In this document: piece after piece, positions 25,520 to 34,462 of the stretch
How positions within the stretch are numbered: the first letter of the stretch is position 1
Layout: each line of letters begins with the position of its first letter
Assembly: GCA_964409335.1 (NCBI GenBank)
Contig: CAYPCW010000025.1
Span: 1-38,290, forward strand
Origin: JABMOW01 sp964409335
GTDB taxonomy: Bacteria > Fidelibacterota > Marinisomatia > SCGC-AAA003-L08 > JACNLC01
Direction of reading: 5' to 3'
Length of the DNA stretch: 38,290 nucleotides
Translations under genes and position numbers: made by a program
The notes under the pieces: generated by a model
What the model was told of the DNA's origin: nothing
The model's input: the letters and a program-made list of their open reading frames with translations, nothing else
The model's database searches: none

Positions 25520-27853
25520 ATGAATGAAAACAAAGACCATCTTACCAATCTGACTCCGGATGCGGAGTCAGAATCTGATATTGAAACCTACCATCATCAA
25601 TTCACGAAAATCCAGAAAAAGGTTCTGTCGCAGGGCGCCAGTTCTGAACTGCTTACCCTGATTCAACCGTTACTCGAACAGGTTATTGCTCATCAGGGGC
25701 TGGGTGATTTCGACGACCTGATCCATGACATTAGATCTGTGGAAGCTGAAATACTACAGGTTTTGAATCAGAATTTGAAACGCAAAGAACGTATTTGTCA
25801 TGAAGCCGAGCAGCCCATTGAACCGGATCAGTTTTCTCAGATCGGAAACCGGATCATCGAATTAAAATCGGGGTGGTCAGAGATTGGCGATGTCCCACCG
25901 GGCGATTTAAAAAAAATAGAAAATCGATTTGATAAAGCCTTAAATGCGGTGGGATCGCTCCAGGAACAGTATCATACATCGATTTTACAGGACAATCTGA
26001 AACAAAAACTGGCGCTCTGCAACAAGGCAGAAAAGATCAGCTTATCAAATGATTGGAAGGCCTCCGGTGATAAGCTGGTTAATTTGGAAAAGAAGTGGAA
26101 AAAAATCGGTCCGGTTCCCGGTGATCGGTCAGAAGATATTTGGGAACGGTTTCAGAATGCGATCACTACCTATTTTCACCGGCGGAATGAATATTTTTCC
26201 GAGATAGAGCAGATGAAAAGGCAAAATCTCATCCTTAAAGAAAAATTCTGTGAAGAAGCCGAACTGGTAAGTGACTCAGATGACTGGTACGAGGCAGAGG
26301 ACAAATTATCCCAACTTGAAGAAGATTGGAAAACCGTTGGTCCTGTCCCCAATGAGCAAAAAGATGAAATATGGCAGAGATTCCAACAGGCTCTTGAACA
26401 TTTTTATGCCAGACGGATGCAGTATTTTGAGGAACGAAAGGAAGAATTAGATAACAACCTCGGTAAAAAAGAAGCCCTGTGCGAAAAAGCGGAGACGCTG
26501 ACAGACACCGAAAACTGGAAGGATGCAGAAGACCAGCTAATTCAATATCAAACGGAGTGGAAGAATATCGGACATGTTCCGCTGCCAGACCGGGATGTGA
26601 TATGGAAACGGTTCAGGAAAGCGATCAGCGTATTTTATGAAGCACGGAAAAAATACTATAAAATCCGTGAGGATGAATGGCAGGCGTTGCTGGCATTAAA
26701 AGAAAAAGTCTGTGTCGAAGCTGAATCCATTTGTGATTCACCCAATATTGAAGAAACGGAAGCCCGGATCAAAGAATTGCAGAACGAATGGAAAATTATC
26801 GGATATGTCCCTCGTGAAATGTCTGAACCGGTCTGGGTACGTTTTCAAGCCGCCACCCACCGTTTTTTTCATAACCGGAACCAATTTTTTACACAACAGA
26901 AGATCGAAAATCTTGCGCGAAAAGAAGACCTTTGCAGACAAGCGGAAAGCCTGGCTGACTCCACTGAATGGGCAAAAGCTGCCATTCGGCTGAAAGAATT
27001 ACAGCGGGAGTGGAAACAGGTTGGCATGGTACCCCGGGATAAATCCGATACAATTTGGAAACGATTTCGGATGGCTGCAGATACGTTTTTTAATCGCCGG
27101 AGCGCCTATTTCGAGGAGATTGATCCCGGTTGGAAGGATCGTCTGACCCAGAAAGAGGGACTCTGTAAAAAAGCGGAAAAATTGCGGTACTCCCATCACT
27201 TCAATACTGCTGAAGATCAGGTTGAAGCACTGGAGAAAACCTGGGAATCGAGCCCTCCGTTACCTGCCGAGATCAATGAGGCGGTGGAAAACCGGTTCAG
27301 GGCAGCAGTTGGGATTTTCCGGAAAAGATTAACGACCTACCGGGAAGAGACCGAAAAAGGATATTATCAGAACCTGAAAGAAAAAGAAAAATTATGCGAT
27401 GCAACAGAAGCGCTTCCATTGACGGGAGATTTAAAGAATTCAGTCGCTGAAGTGAAAATTCTTCAGGAAAAATGGAAACAGATCGGCGCCGTGCCATGGA
27501 GTGAAAATCAGGCAATCTGGGACCGGTTTAAACTGGCGGTCAACCGGGTATACAGAATCGCCCGGGAAGAACAAAAATCACGGTATCTTGAATGGAAGAA
27601 TAATCTTAAAACCGTTGTGGAAACCCGTGAAGAACAATTGGGAAAACTCAAGGCATCAATCGAACGGGATGAAAAGAACTTAAAATCGGCGAACCGATCA
27701 GATTCTCAGATTCAGGATGACTGGAAGGCAAAACTGATCGAAATAACCCAATCCGATAAAAAAAGCGAGATCACCGAACGGCTGCAATCCAAGAAAGAGC
27801 GGCTGGAAAAATTAGAAAATTCAATAGTTAAAATGAAAAAAAAGCTGAAATAA
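25520..27853 (+). CDS. Multi-repeat DUF349 protein (eight units)
   Basis: A 777-residue, highly charged, mostly helical protein without signal peptide or TM segment. After about 80 N-terminal residues come eight DUF349-like units of about 77 residues, each with a K.xLCxxAE entry, a DW-type central segment, W(K)xIGxVP and IWxRFxxA followed by RR or R plus aromatics. Entry cysteines fall at 93, 167, 244, 321, 398, 472, 549 and 626, so the register is 74 or 77 throughout. Units 1 and 7 are the most diverged (ENRF lacks the preceding Trp). A coiled-coil tail (about 695-777) ends the protein. DUF349 proteins with several units are common in Bacteroidota; their function is not established. It is a stand-alone gene. 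Confidence 0.88.
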   Translation: MNENKDHLTNLTPDAESESDIETYHHQFTKIQKKVLSQGASSELLTLIQPLLEQVIAHQGLGDFDDLIHDIRSVEAEILQVLNQNLKRKERICHEAEQPIEPDQFSQIGNRIIELKSGWSEIGDVPPGDLKKIENRFDKALNAVGSLQEQYHTSILQDNLKQKLALCNKAEKISLSNDWKASGDKLVNLEKKWKKIGPVPGDRSEDIWERFQNAITTYFHRRNEYFSEIEQMKRQNLILKEKFCEEAELVSDSDDWYEAEDKLSQLEEDWKTVGPVPNEQKDEIWQRFQQALEHFYARRMQYFEERKEELDNNLGKKEALCEKAETLTDTENWKDAEDQLIQYQTEWKNIGHVPLPDRDVIWKRFRKAISVFYEARKKYYKIREDEWQALLALKEKVCVEAESICDSPNIEETEARIKELQNEWKIIGYVPREMSEPVWVRFQAATHRFFHNRNQFFTQQKIENLARKEDLCRQAESLADSTEWAKAAIRLKELQREWKQVGMVPRDKSDTIWKRFRMAADTFFNRRSAYFEEIDPGWKDRLTQKEGLCKKAEKLRYSHHFNTAEDQVEALEKTWESSPPLPAEINEAVENRFRAAVGIFRKRLTTYREETEKGYYQNLKEKEKLCDATEALPLTGDLKNSVAEVKILQEKWKQIGAVPWSENQAIWDRFKLAVNRVYRIAREEQKSRYLEWKNNLKTVVETREEQLGKLKASIERDEKNLKSANRSDSQIQDDWKAKLIEITQSDKKSEITERLQSKKERLEKLENSIVKMKKKLK

Positions 27854-28024
27854 AATTACCCGCTATAAAATGATCTCCTTTGATACCGCAGCCATTTCAC
27901 AACGGCGACCTTCGTGGACAGCCACCAAAGCATCAGATTTTCAGCAGGTTTTTCATCATCCCCACTACATCTCTTTTAGACCTGACACGGTCAGAAGCCG
28001 GTTATTGAAGTTGTCTCCGGTATT

Positions 28025-28534
28025 TTACGGGAATTGATCCCCTGTCCGTTGATCCAGAATAGTCCGGGCGCCTTTCCAATAGTAAATCCCCAATCCCCCC
28101 TGATAAACTGCGGTTACAATAATGACGGTGATATACGTTATGTGTAGCACTTGGGCTACCATATTAAACACAGCGGATTCCGAGTCTGTCAGGATGATCA
28201 GTTGACGGAGCGTGTTCTCAGAAACCGTTGACTCTACTGTTTGCGGACTGATGGTTAACAGTTGAAAAATCGAATATATCCAGACGGTCATCAATAACAG
28301 CCCCTGGCTCAACGGCAAAAGAAGGGCAGATCGTTCATCAAATTGAACTAATTTTGATCTGCCGATCAGTTCCAGTACTCCGCATGACGTTACCAAAACA
28401 CCCACGATGAACCCGGCGGCACTCCCCGAGGACAGGGATAGCAACGTTATGATCCCTGCAAAGACAGTGATCGTCCACCCGTTTACTTTTGAAATGGATA
28501 ATAATCGATTATATCTTCCCGAAGATTTTATCAA
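28025..28534 (-). CDS. Hypothetical four-helix membrane protein
   Basis: A 169-residue protein with four predicted TM segments: about 20-36 (ITVFAGIITLLSL), 37-56 (AAGFIVGVLVTSCGVLEL), 75-95 (GLLLMTVWIYSIFQL) and 125-150 (VLHITYITVIIVTAVYQGG). No catalytic motif or family is recognised. It starts 49 bases after the radical SAM gene on the same strand and might be co-transcribed with it. The 171 bases after it, up to the DUF349 gene, contain a short dyad CTGAC-ACG-GTCAG but no clear terminator. Confidence 0.65.
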   Translation of the reverse strand: MIKSSGRYNRLLSISKVNGWTITVFAGIITLLSLSSGSAAGFIVGVLVTSCGVLELIGRSKLVQFDERSALLLPLSQGLLLMTVWIYSIFQLLTISPQTVESTVSENTLRQLIILTDSESAVFNMVAQVLHITYITVIIVTAVYQGGLGIYYWKGARTILDQRTGDQFP

Positions 28535-28583
28535 TTGAGGATCCCGGTTTCGTCGGAATTGTCAGACCGAGAGAAAAGCATGG

Positions 28584-30038
28584 TTATGCGTCATCTCTGG
28601 ATTTATGACTGATATGATCCACCAGTTCTTCTTCACGACGATTCTGAACGGTTGTCAGGATTTTTCTGACCGGGTAATTTTGTGCCTTCTGCAGAAAACT
28701 AATGATAGTTGTCTCATTTTTCACATGGCTGAAAACCGCCTCAAGTTTCTCCCTGATTGCTTTAGATTCTTCAGGACTCCCATGTTCTCCATGTTCAGCA
28801 TAGTGGCAGACCCGGTCAATAAATTGTTCCTTTAGCTCCGAAGCAATCCTGGTATTTGAATTTTTCTTTAATAATTTTTCACGGCGTTTGGAATCTTTCT
28901 GCCAAATCGAAATTTCTTCTTTTAACAAATTAAAATAATGCAAATTCTCAGTATGTTGTTGATTAGTCGGAGTATAATGAAAGCGGTTAAAATGGCTATT
29001 GATCTCTTTCAATTCGCCGGATGTAAGGTTCCACAATGCGCATTCCGGTGGACGAAGTACCGTCGTGAAAGATAATTTGACATTCTCATCATTGAGGAAT
29101 TTTACAATGTCCGGAATTTCCTTCCAATTCTGGCGCATGGGGCAAACCACAACGGTCATGATCAGGTCTTTCCGACGGCAGTAATCCAGAAAATACCCAA
29201 AATGATTCATCACGGTTTTAAAATCAGAATGGAGTCGGATTTGACGGTAGGTTCTTTCTATAAAAGAGTCGATGGACAGGCTCATTAAAAATCTTCCCCG
29301 CTCGATCAATGCTTTAATGCGGTCTGTCAGGATTGTGCCGTTGCTCTGGATAAAGATCAATGTCTCCGGATGGATTTGAACAATTTTTTCCCAGATATCA
29401 TAATGAATAGGGATAACAAATGGTTCGCCGCCGTAAAATCTGATCTCATGCAAGTGGGGTATAAATTCTTCCAGTTGGCGGACAAAGGCGTCGTCGTAAT
29501 ATATGCGTGGTTTTTCTTTAATTCCCTGCATTTTCCGGATCGTCGAGGACAATTTCGGTGTACACATAATACAGCCCAGATTGCAGGTGGTATCCAATTC
29601 AAGTTCCATGAGGGATGGAAAGTGATTTTCATTTTCAGGCAAATAATCAAAATCCCGCGCTAAGGCATGATAATACCGTCCCGTTGTGAGCATTTTGGCA
29701 CAACTTTCGCACCCTGTTGAATTGCACCCGGATGAGAGATCGTTTTTTTTGATCATGTTACGTAATCGCTCTGCCTCGTCTCCAAACCAGATGTCGCGAA
29801 TCGTCTGCTCGGGGTATTTCCCCAGAGGATAACTATGATTTTGACAACACACAATCGCCCTTCCATCATAGGTAAATCGCAGTGATCGGTTGGGCGCATG
29901 ACATAATCGTGTTGGATTTTTTTCAATCCGGGTCTGATTAAATTCATGGATAACATTGTTGGGAAGCGGGGAGTATCCAACTAAATCTGATTTAGGGTTT
30001 GACCCTCTCCGTATGATGTTTAAAAAGTTGAATTTCAA
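28584..30038 (-). CDS. Radical SAM protein with N-terminal SPASM/twitch-like Cys cluster
   Basis: A 484-residue radical SAM enzyme. The SAM-binding [4Fe-4S] motif is C152-x3-C156-x2-C159 (CNLGCIMC), with YGGEPF following the first barrel strands. Before the barrel, residues 46-113 carry six cysteines (C46, C64, C65, C105, C110, C113) in a SPASM/twitch-like arrangement (LRFTYDGRAIVCCQN and GCNSTGCESC), so an auxiliary Fe-S cluster is likely. Having the auxiliary domain at the N-terminus fits the twitch-domain radical SAM group, not the usual C-terminal SPASM layout. Related enzymes modify peptides or sugars; no precursor peptide or partner gene is evident, so the substrate is unknown. The only same-strand neighbour is a small membrane protein 49 bases downstream. 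Confidence 0.85.
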   Translation of the reverse strand: MKFNFLNIIRRGSNPKSDLVGYSPLPNNVIHEFNQTRIEKNPTRLCHAPNRSLRFTYDGRAIVCCQNHSYPLGKYPEQTIRDIWFGDEAERLRNMIKKNDLSSGCNSTGCESCAKMLTTGRYYHALARDFDYLPENENHFPSLMELELDTTCNLGCIMCTPKLSSTIRKMQGIKEKPRIYYDDAFVRQLEEFIPHLHEIRFYGGEPFVIPIHYDIWEKIVQIHPETLIFIQSNGTILTDRIKALIERGRFLMSLSIDSFIERTYRQIRLHSDFKTVMNHFGYFLDYCRRKDLIMTVVVCPMRQNWKEIPDIVKFLNDENVKLSFTTVLRPPECALWNLTSGELKEINSHFNRFHYTPTNQQHTENLHYFNLLKEEISIWQKDSKRREKLLKKNSNTRIASELKEQFIDRVCHYAEHGEHGSPEESKAIREKLEAVFSHVKNETTIISFLQKAQNYPVRKILTTVQNRREEELVDHISHKSRDDA

Positions 30039-30374
30039 ACCGTATTATTCCATAATTTTTCGTTAATCCGATGGAAAATATAGCAATGAACCAGCGAATT
30101 AATGTCAGTGATAATCCTATCGAATCAGAATTATTCACTCGGTTTAGTTCAATATGGATTAGCACGAGTCCGGTTTTTATTTGTCGGTCCGTGCGAATGT
30201 GTAGCATTGTATCTTTGAGGATATGGAATTGGATCATTAAATTACCTGCCTATAAAAATTGGATAATGAACAAGTTATTGAAAATCCACTCACAATTTAT
30301 CGATAAGATCAGCAAAAAATTGAATGCACCGGAAATGGTGCATTTTTTGTATTTACCTGGAGTATTCAGCCTGT
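30039..30374. other. AT-rich divergent intergenic region
   Basis: 336 bases between the radical SAM gene (-) and the zinc-ribbon gene (+), clearly richer in A+T than its surroundings. Open frames within it show no protein-like features. It contains the terminator-like hairpin listed separately. Confidence 0.4.
30323..30348 (+). terminator. Terminator-like hairpin in the leader of the zinc-ribbon gene
   Basis: AATGCACC (30323-30330) pairs with GGTGCATT (30337-30344) across a 6-base loop and continues into TTTTTT. An A run on the other flank (30314-30319) could let it act on the minus strand too. It lies only 27 bases before the ATG of the next gene, so it is either an attenuator or the end of an unannotated upstream transcript. 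Confidence 0.6.
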
Positions 30375-31088
30375 ATGAAAAAAGAACTACATAAATTAAT
30401 TCAACTACAAGAAATTGATAATCAACTGGACGCCCTCCGATCAAAACGGGGCGACCTTCCGGAAAAGTTAAAAAAATTAAAAACACAGATCGACCAATTG
30501 GATACCTCCATTTCTGAAGGACAAACCCGTTTAGAGGTTGTAAACAATGACCTTAAAAGGCTGAATACGGAAATTGAAGAGATTCATGACAAGCTGAAAC
30601 GCTACAAAGATCAATTATATCTGGTCACCACAAACAAAGAGTACGATGCCCTGCAGCATGAAATGGATAATACCCGTGAAATCATCAATTCCCATGAAAA
30701 TTCCATTATCGATCTGGAAGATGAAAAAATAAAACTGGAGGATTCCCTCAAGCGAAATATACTGACATCAGTTGAGGTTAAGGCCATATTTGATAAGAGC
30801 CAGGTTGATCTGGGAAAAGCGATGGCCGAGACGATAGATGAAGAAAATCGACTTACCCCCATTCGAAAAGAATTAACGGACAAGATTGAGTCTAAATATC
30901 TTAATACTTATAGTCGCTTCAGGGAAGCCCGCGGAGGGAGCGGCATCACCAGTGTAACCCGGAATGCATGTGGTGCGTGTTTTAATCATCTCCCCCCCCA
31001 GACAATGGTTGAGATCAGACAAAATAACAAATTTGTATCCTGCCCAAATTGTGGAATTTATCTGTACTGGAAGGATGACGAAATTTAA
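30375..31088 (+). CDS. Coiled-coil zinc-ribbon protein (CT398/HP0958-like)
   Basis: A 237-residue protein: a long N-terminal coiled coil (about 1-165, starting MKKELHKLIQLQEIDNQLD) and a C4 zinc ribbon with C199/C202 (CGAC) and C223/C226 (CPNC). This is the layout of the CT398/HP0958 family, some of whose members (FlgZ of Helicobacter) bind RNA or flagellar proteins. The frame is open to an ATG at 30324, but that lies in the terminator-like hairpin and adds a Cys-rich, non-family tail; I prefer 30375, preceded by GGAG at 30359-30362. RNase P RNA follows 80 bases downstream, an arrangement I recall from other phyla. Confidence 0.88.
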   Translation: MKKELHKLIQLQEIDNQLDALRSKRGDLPEKLKKLKTQIDQLDTSISEGQTRLEVVNNDLKRLNTEIEEIHDKLKRYKDQLYLVTTNKEYDALQHEMDNTREIINSHENSIIDLEDEKIKLEDSLKRNILTSVEVKAIFDKSQVDLGKAMAETIDEENRLTPIRKELTDKIESKYLNTYSRFREARGGSGITSVTRNACGACFNHLPPQTMVEIRQNNKFVSCPNCGIYLYWKDDEI

Positions 31089-31168
31089 TCTGCCGTCATT
31101 TGGGGATCCATTTGTTCAGGATAAGCCGGCACAGGCCGACTATGTCATTACAGGAAATTATGTGAAAT

Positions 31169-31540
31169 AAAGGTCAGTCGGATGGTCGCTCTGAAGGGAG
31201 AATCCCGGAAGAGAGGAAAGTCCGAACTCCGCAGGACAGGGCGCCTCCTAACGGGAGGATCCTGCCGTTGAAAGCAGGAATGGCAAGTGCAACAGAAAGT
31301 AAACCGTCCCGACAATTGCCGGGATAAGGGTGAAATGGTGGAGTAAGAGCCCACCGGTGCATTGAGCGATCAGTGCCGCCAGGTAAACCCCGCCCGGAGC
31401 AAAAACAAGCAGCCCAGCGTCGTCCGCGCGATCAGGGCAGGTAGTTTGCATGAACCGGACTGAGAAGCCCGGTCCAGATGAATGACCATCGGTCTCGTTT
31501 GACGAGGGATACAGAATTCGGCTTACAGACTGACCTTTAT
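31169..31540 (+). ncRNA. rnpB: RNase P RNA (bacterial type A)
   Basis: Catalytic RNA of RNase P, which processes tRNA 5' ends. The outer P1 helix is formed by AAGGTCAGTC at the 5' end and GACTGACCTT at the 3' end. Conserved core segments are in order: GAGGAAAGTCCGAACTCC, ACAGAAA, GTAAGAGCCCACCG, AGATGAATGACCA and ACAGAATTCGGCTTACAG. Length is about 372 bases, typical of the ancestral (A) class. It lies between the zinc-ribbon gene and recJ on the same strand. Ends are set by P1 pairing and may be off by a few bases. Confidence 0.96.
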
Positions 31541-31575
31541 TATCTGTAATATCATAAATCGCATACACGAAAGCT

Positions 31576-33288
31576 ATGGAAAAAATCTGGAAAATCAAAC
31601 ATGCATCTCCGGAAGCAGTTGCAGAAATTCAGAATGAATTCAAATTACCCGAAATCTATGCCCGGGTCATGGTCTTGCGAGGCATATTCTCCAGAAATGA
31701 CTCCCGAAAATTCTTCTATTCCGATAAAACCCGCCTTCATGACCCTTTTCTTTTGGAAGGTATGAACCGTGCAGTTGAAAAAATTCTCAATATTATCGAT
31801 TCACATAAGATCATTCTCGTCTTTGGCGACTATGATGTAGATGGCACCACCGGTACTTCCATGCTCACCCTGTTTTTATCAGAACTGGGTGCGGAGGTGC
31901 ATTATTATATTCCAAACCGGGAGTCGGAGGGATATGGTGTATCCATAGAAGGGATAGATTTTGCCCATAGCATTGGCGCTTCTCTGATGATCACCTGTGA
32001 CTGCGGAATCAACGCCTTTAAACAGATAGATCATGCCAACCGCCTTGGGATTGATGTGATCGTTACAGACCATCATAAACCCGATGATAAACTCCCCGAT
32101 GCTCTCGCAATTTTAAATCCGAACTTGACAGACAGCCCATATCCCTTCAAAGGATTGTGCGGCGCTGGTGTGGCGTTCAAGCTGGCGCTGGCCATCTGTG
32201 AACAACGGGAAATTGACCCGCAACTGGCATGGAAACATGCCAATCTGATTGCGCTGGGTATCGCCGCAGATCTGGTGCCCGTGACGGATGAAAACCGGAT
32301 TATCGTCTGCGAAGGCTTAAAACAGATCAGCGAAGGAAAAAATACCGGCATCCAGGCGTTATTGAAAACATCAGGGATGTTGGATACCGCGATTACTGTG
32401 GGGAAGCTGGTATTTTGGATCGCTCCCAAGGTCAATGCTGCAGGACGGTTGGGGGACGCCGCCCGGGCTGTAAAATTGCTCACCACGGGAAATCCCGTAT
32501 ATGCCATGGGTTTGGCAAAAGAATTGGAGTGGGAAAATAAAAAACGGCAGGACATCACAAAACAAATTGTGGATGAGGCAATTCTCAAAGTCAATATGGA
32601 ATGTGATCTTGACAATGAAAATGCGATTGTTTTGGCAAGCTCCGGCTGGCATCAGGGGGTTATCGGGATTGTCGCTTCGAGAATCCGCGAAGTGTACAAC
32701 CGGCCTGTGTTTATCATTAGCATTATTAACGGCAGCGGGAAAGGGTCCGGGCGGAGTATTCCCGGTTTCGATCTTTATGACGCTCTAAAATCCTGCGGGG
32801 AGATTCTAACCGGTTTTGGCGGACATCCGGTGGCTGCAGGATTATCTGTGGAAGAAGGTAATATTGGCGAGTTTAAACGACGCTTTATCCGTCAGGCAAA
32901 CCAACTTATCAGCAGGGATGATCTTTGTCCCTTTATTTATGCGGACGGTGAACTTGACATGGGTCAGATCGACGGCAGGTTTATTAAATTCCTGGATTCT
33001 ATGTCGCCCTATGGTCCGGGAAACATGCGGCCAAAATTCGTCAGTAGAAATGTGAAAGTCAACGGCATACCCAAAGTGCTGGGAAAGGAACGGGATACCA
33101 TAAAATTTTACGTAAAGTCCGGCCGAAGTGAATTAGAGGCTATCGGATTTAAAATGATCGATCAGTTTGAAAAATTATTGTTGAACCGTCCCATCGATAT
33201 TGCTTTTGAGATCGGCGAAAATCACTGGAATGGGTCGAGTACGATTCAACTGGAAGTGAAAGATATCAAGGTGGGATTAGCTACATGA
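31576..33288 (+). CDS. recJ: Single-stranded-DNA-specific 5'-3' exonuclease RecJ
   Basis: A 570-residue DHH-superfamily nuclease for recombinational and base-excision repair. Motifs run in order: FGDYDVDG at 83-90, D142 in CDCGINA, TDHHKP at 164-169 (Mn2+ site), then the DHHA1 domain with KGSGRSIPGFDL and GGHPVAAG at 415-422, and a C-terminal OB-like domain. Length is normal for the family. Its stop overlaps the fabH start by ATGA. No strong Shine-Dalgarno precedes the ATG. Confidence 0.96.
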   Translation: MEKIWKIKHASPEAVAEIQNEFKLPEIYARVMVLRGIFSRNDSRKFFYSDKTRLHDPFLLEGMNRAVEKILNIIDSHKIILVFGDYDVDGTTGTSMLTLFLSELGAEVHYYIPNRESEGYGVSIEGIDFAHSIGASLMITCDCGINAFKQIDHANRLGIDVIVTDHHKPDDKLPDALAILNPNLTDSPYPFKGLCGAGVAFKLALAICEQREIDPQLAWKHANLIALGIAADLVPVTDENRIIVCEGLKQISEGKNTGIQALLKTSGMLDTAITVGKLVFWIAPKVNAAGRLGDAARAVKLLTTGNPVYAMGLAKELEWENKKRQDITKQIVDEAILKVNMECDLDNENAIVLASSGWHQGVIGIVASRIREVYNRPVFIISIINGSGKGSGRSIPGFDLYDALKSCGEILTGFGGHPVAAGLSVEEGNIGEFKRRFIRQANQLISRDDLCPFIYADGELDMGQIDGRFIKFLDSMSPYGPGNMRPKFVSRNVKVNGIPKVLGKERDTIKFYVKSGRSELEAIGFKMIDQFEKLLLNRPIDIAFEIGENHWNGSSTIQLEVKDIKVGLAT

Positions 33289-34277
33289 TAAATGCTTATA
33301 TTTCGGGAACCGGATTTTATCTGCCTGAAAATGTCGTTACCAATTTTGACCTTGAGAAAATAATGGACACGACGGATGAATGGATACAGGAACGAACCGG
33401 CATCGTACAACGACGGTTTGCGGCGAATGGAGTAGGTCCCGCCGGATTAGCGATCCCTGCAACCGAAATGGCGCTGAATGACGCGGGACTCACCGTGGCA
33501 GATATAGATTTGATCATTTTCGCGACATCCACGCCGGATTTTTATGCACCGGGTTCCGGGTGCATCCTGCAAAAAGAGATGGGATTCGATACCATCGGAG
33601 CGCTGGATATCCGGGTACAGTGTTCAGGGTTTGTGTATGGTTTATCCATTGCTCACCAGTACATTCGAACCGGCATGTTCAACCATATCCTGGTAATCGG
33701 AGCAGAAGTCCAATCCACTGCCATGGACCTGACCAGCCGGGGGAGGGATACCGCCGTGATTTTTGGTGATGGCGCGGGGGCGGTTATCCTCAGCGCAACG
33801 GATGAAAACAAAGGAATCTTATCCACACACCTCCATTCGGACGGGAATTTCCTGAAGGAATTATGGTGTGAATTACCATCCAGCAGAATGCATCCCAGAA
33901 TCTCCCAGGACTTAATGGATGAGGGGAGACACTTTTTATACATGAACGGTAAAGAAGTATTTAAGAATGCCGTCATGAAATTTCCGGATGTAATCCAGGA
34001 AGGATTGTCTGCAAACGGGATGACCTCCGATGATATCAGTCTGCTTGTTCCTCATCAGGCGAATGCAAGGATCACCGAAATGGTCAGACGAAGAATGAAA
34101 CTACCGGAGGATCGTATTTTTTCCAATATCCATAAATATGGCAACACGACGGCAGCATCCATCCCAATTGCACTGGCCGAAGCGGTTAGGGATAATTGCA
34201 TCCACGGCGGAGATGTGGTTGTACTGGCCACTTTCGGCGCAGGATTTACCTGGGCATCCGCGATCATCAGGTGGTAG
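33285..34277 (+). CDS. fabH: 3-oxoacyl-ACP synthase III (KAS III)
   Basis: Condensing enzyme that starts fatty-acid synthesis by joining acyl-CoA to malonyl-ACP. At 330 residues it has the standard length. The catalytic triad is complete: C113 in VQCSGFVYG, H257 in VPHQANARI and N287 in YGNTTAAS. It also shows the FabH N-terminal blocks DEWIQERTGI and ATSTPDF. It overlaps recJ by ATGA and ends 185 bases before the acyl-CoA dehydrogenase. Some organisms have several FabH paralogues, so a special starter unit cannot be ruled out. Confidence 0.95.
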   Translation: MINAYISGTGFYLPENVVTNFDLEKIMDTTDEWIQERTGIVQRRFAANGVGPAGLAIPATEMALNDAGLTVADIDLIIFATSTPDFYAPGSGCILQKEMGFDTIGALDIRVQCSGFVYGLSIAHQYIRTGMFNHILVIGAEVQSTAMDLTSRGRDTAVIFGDGAGAVILSATDENKGILSTHLHSDGNFLKELWCELPSSRMHPRISQDLMDEGRHFLYMNGKEVFKNAVMKFPDVIQEGLSANGMTSDDISLLVPHQANARITEMVRRRMKLPEDRIFSNIHKYGNTTAASIPIALAEAVRDNCIHGGDVVVLATFGAGFTWASAIIRW

Positions 34278-34462
34278 GGCAGAACCGGGCTATCTCATTT
34301 ATAAACTTTTCAATTTATCGGGACCAGCCACATTGATATTCTGTAAATTTATGGGATGATATCATTTCAGTCTGTTAATTTTCCCTGTGTAAAATGCTTG
34401 ACCTGGTGAAAGAATAATCACTCGGCATCAATGTTATTAGTATAAATTATAAAGGTTGATTT

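Noticed and set aside
27982..27994. CTGAC-ACG-GTCAG dyad between two convergent genes as a terminator
   Set aside because: The stem is only 5 bp and lacks a T tract on either strand.
31148..31598. Several minus-strand open frames of 60-116 codons
   Set aside because: They overlap the RNase P RNA, whose conserved core explains the sequence.
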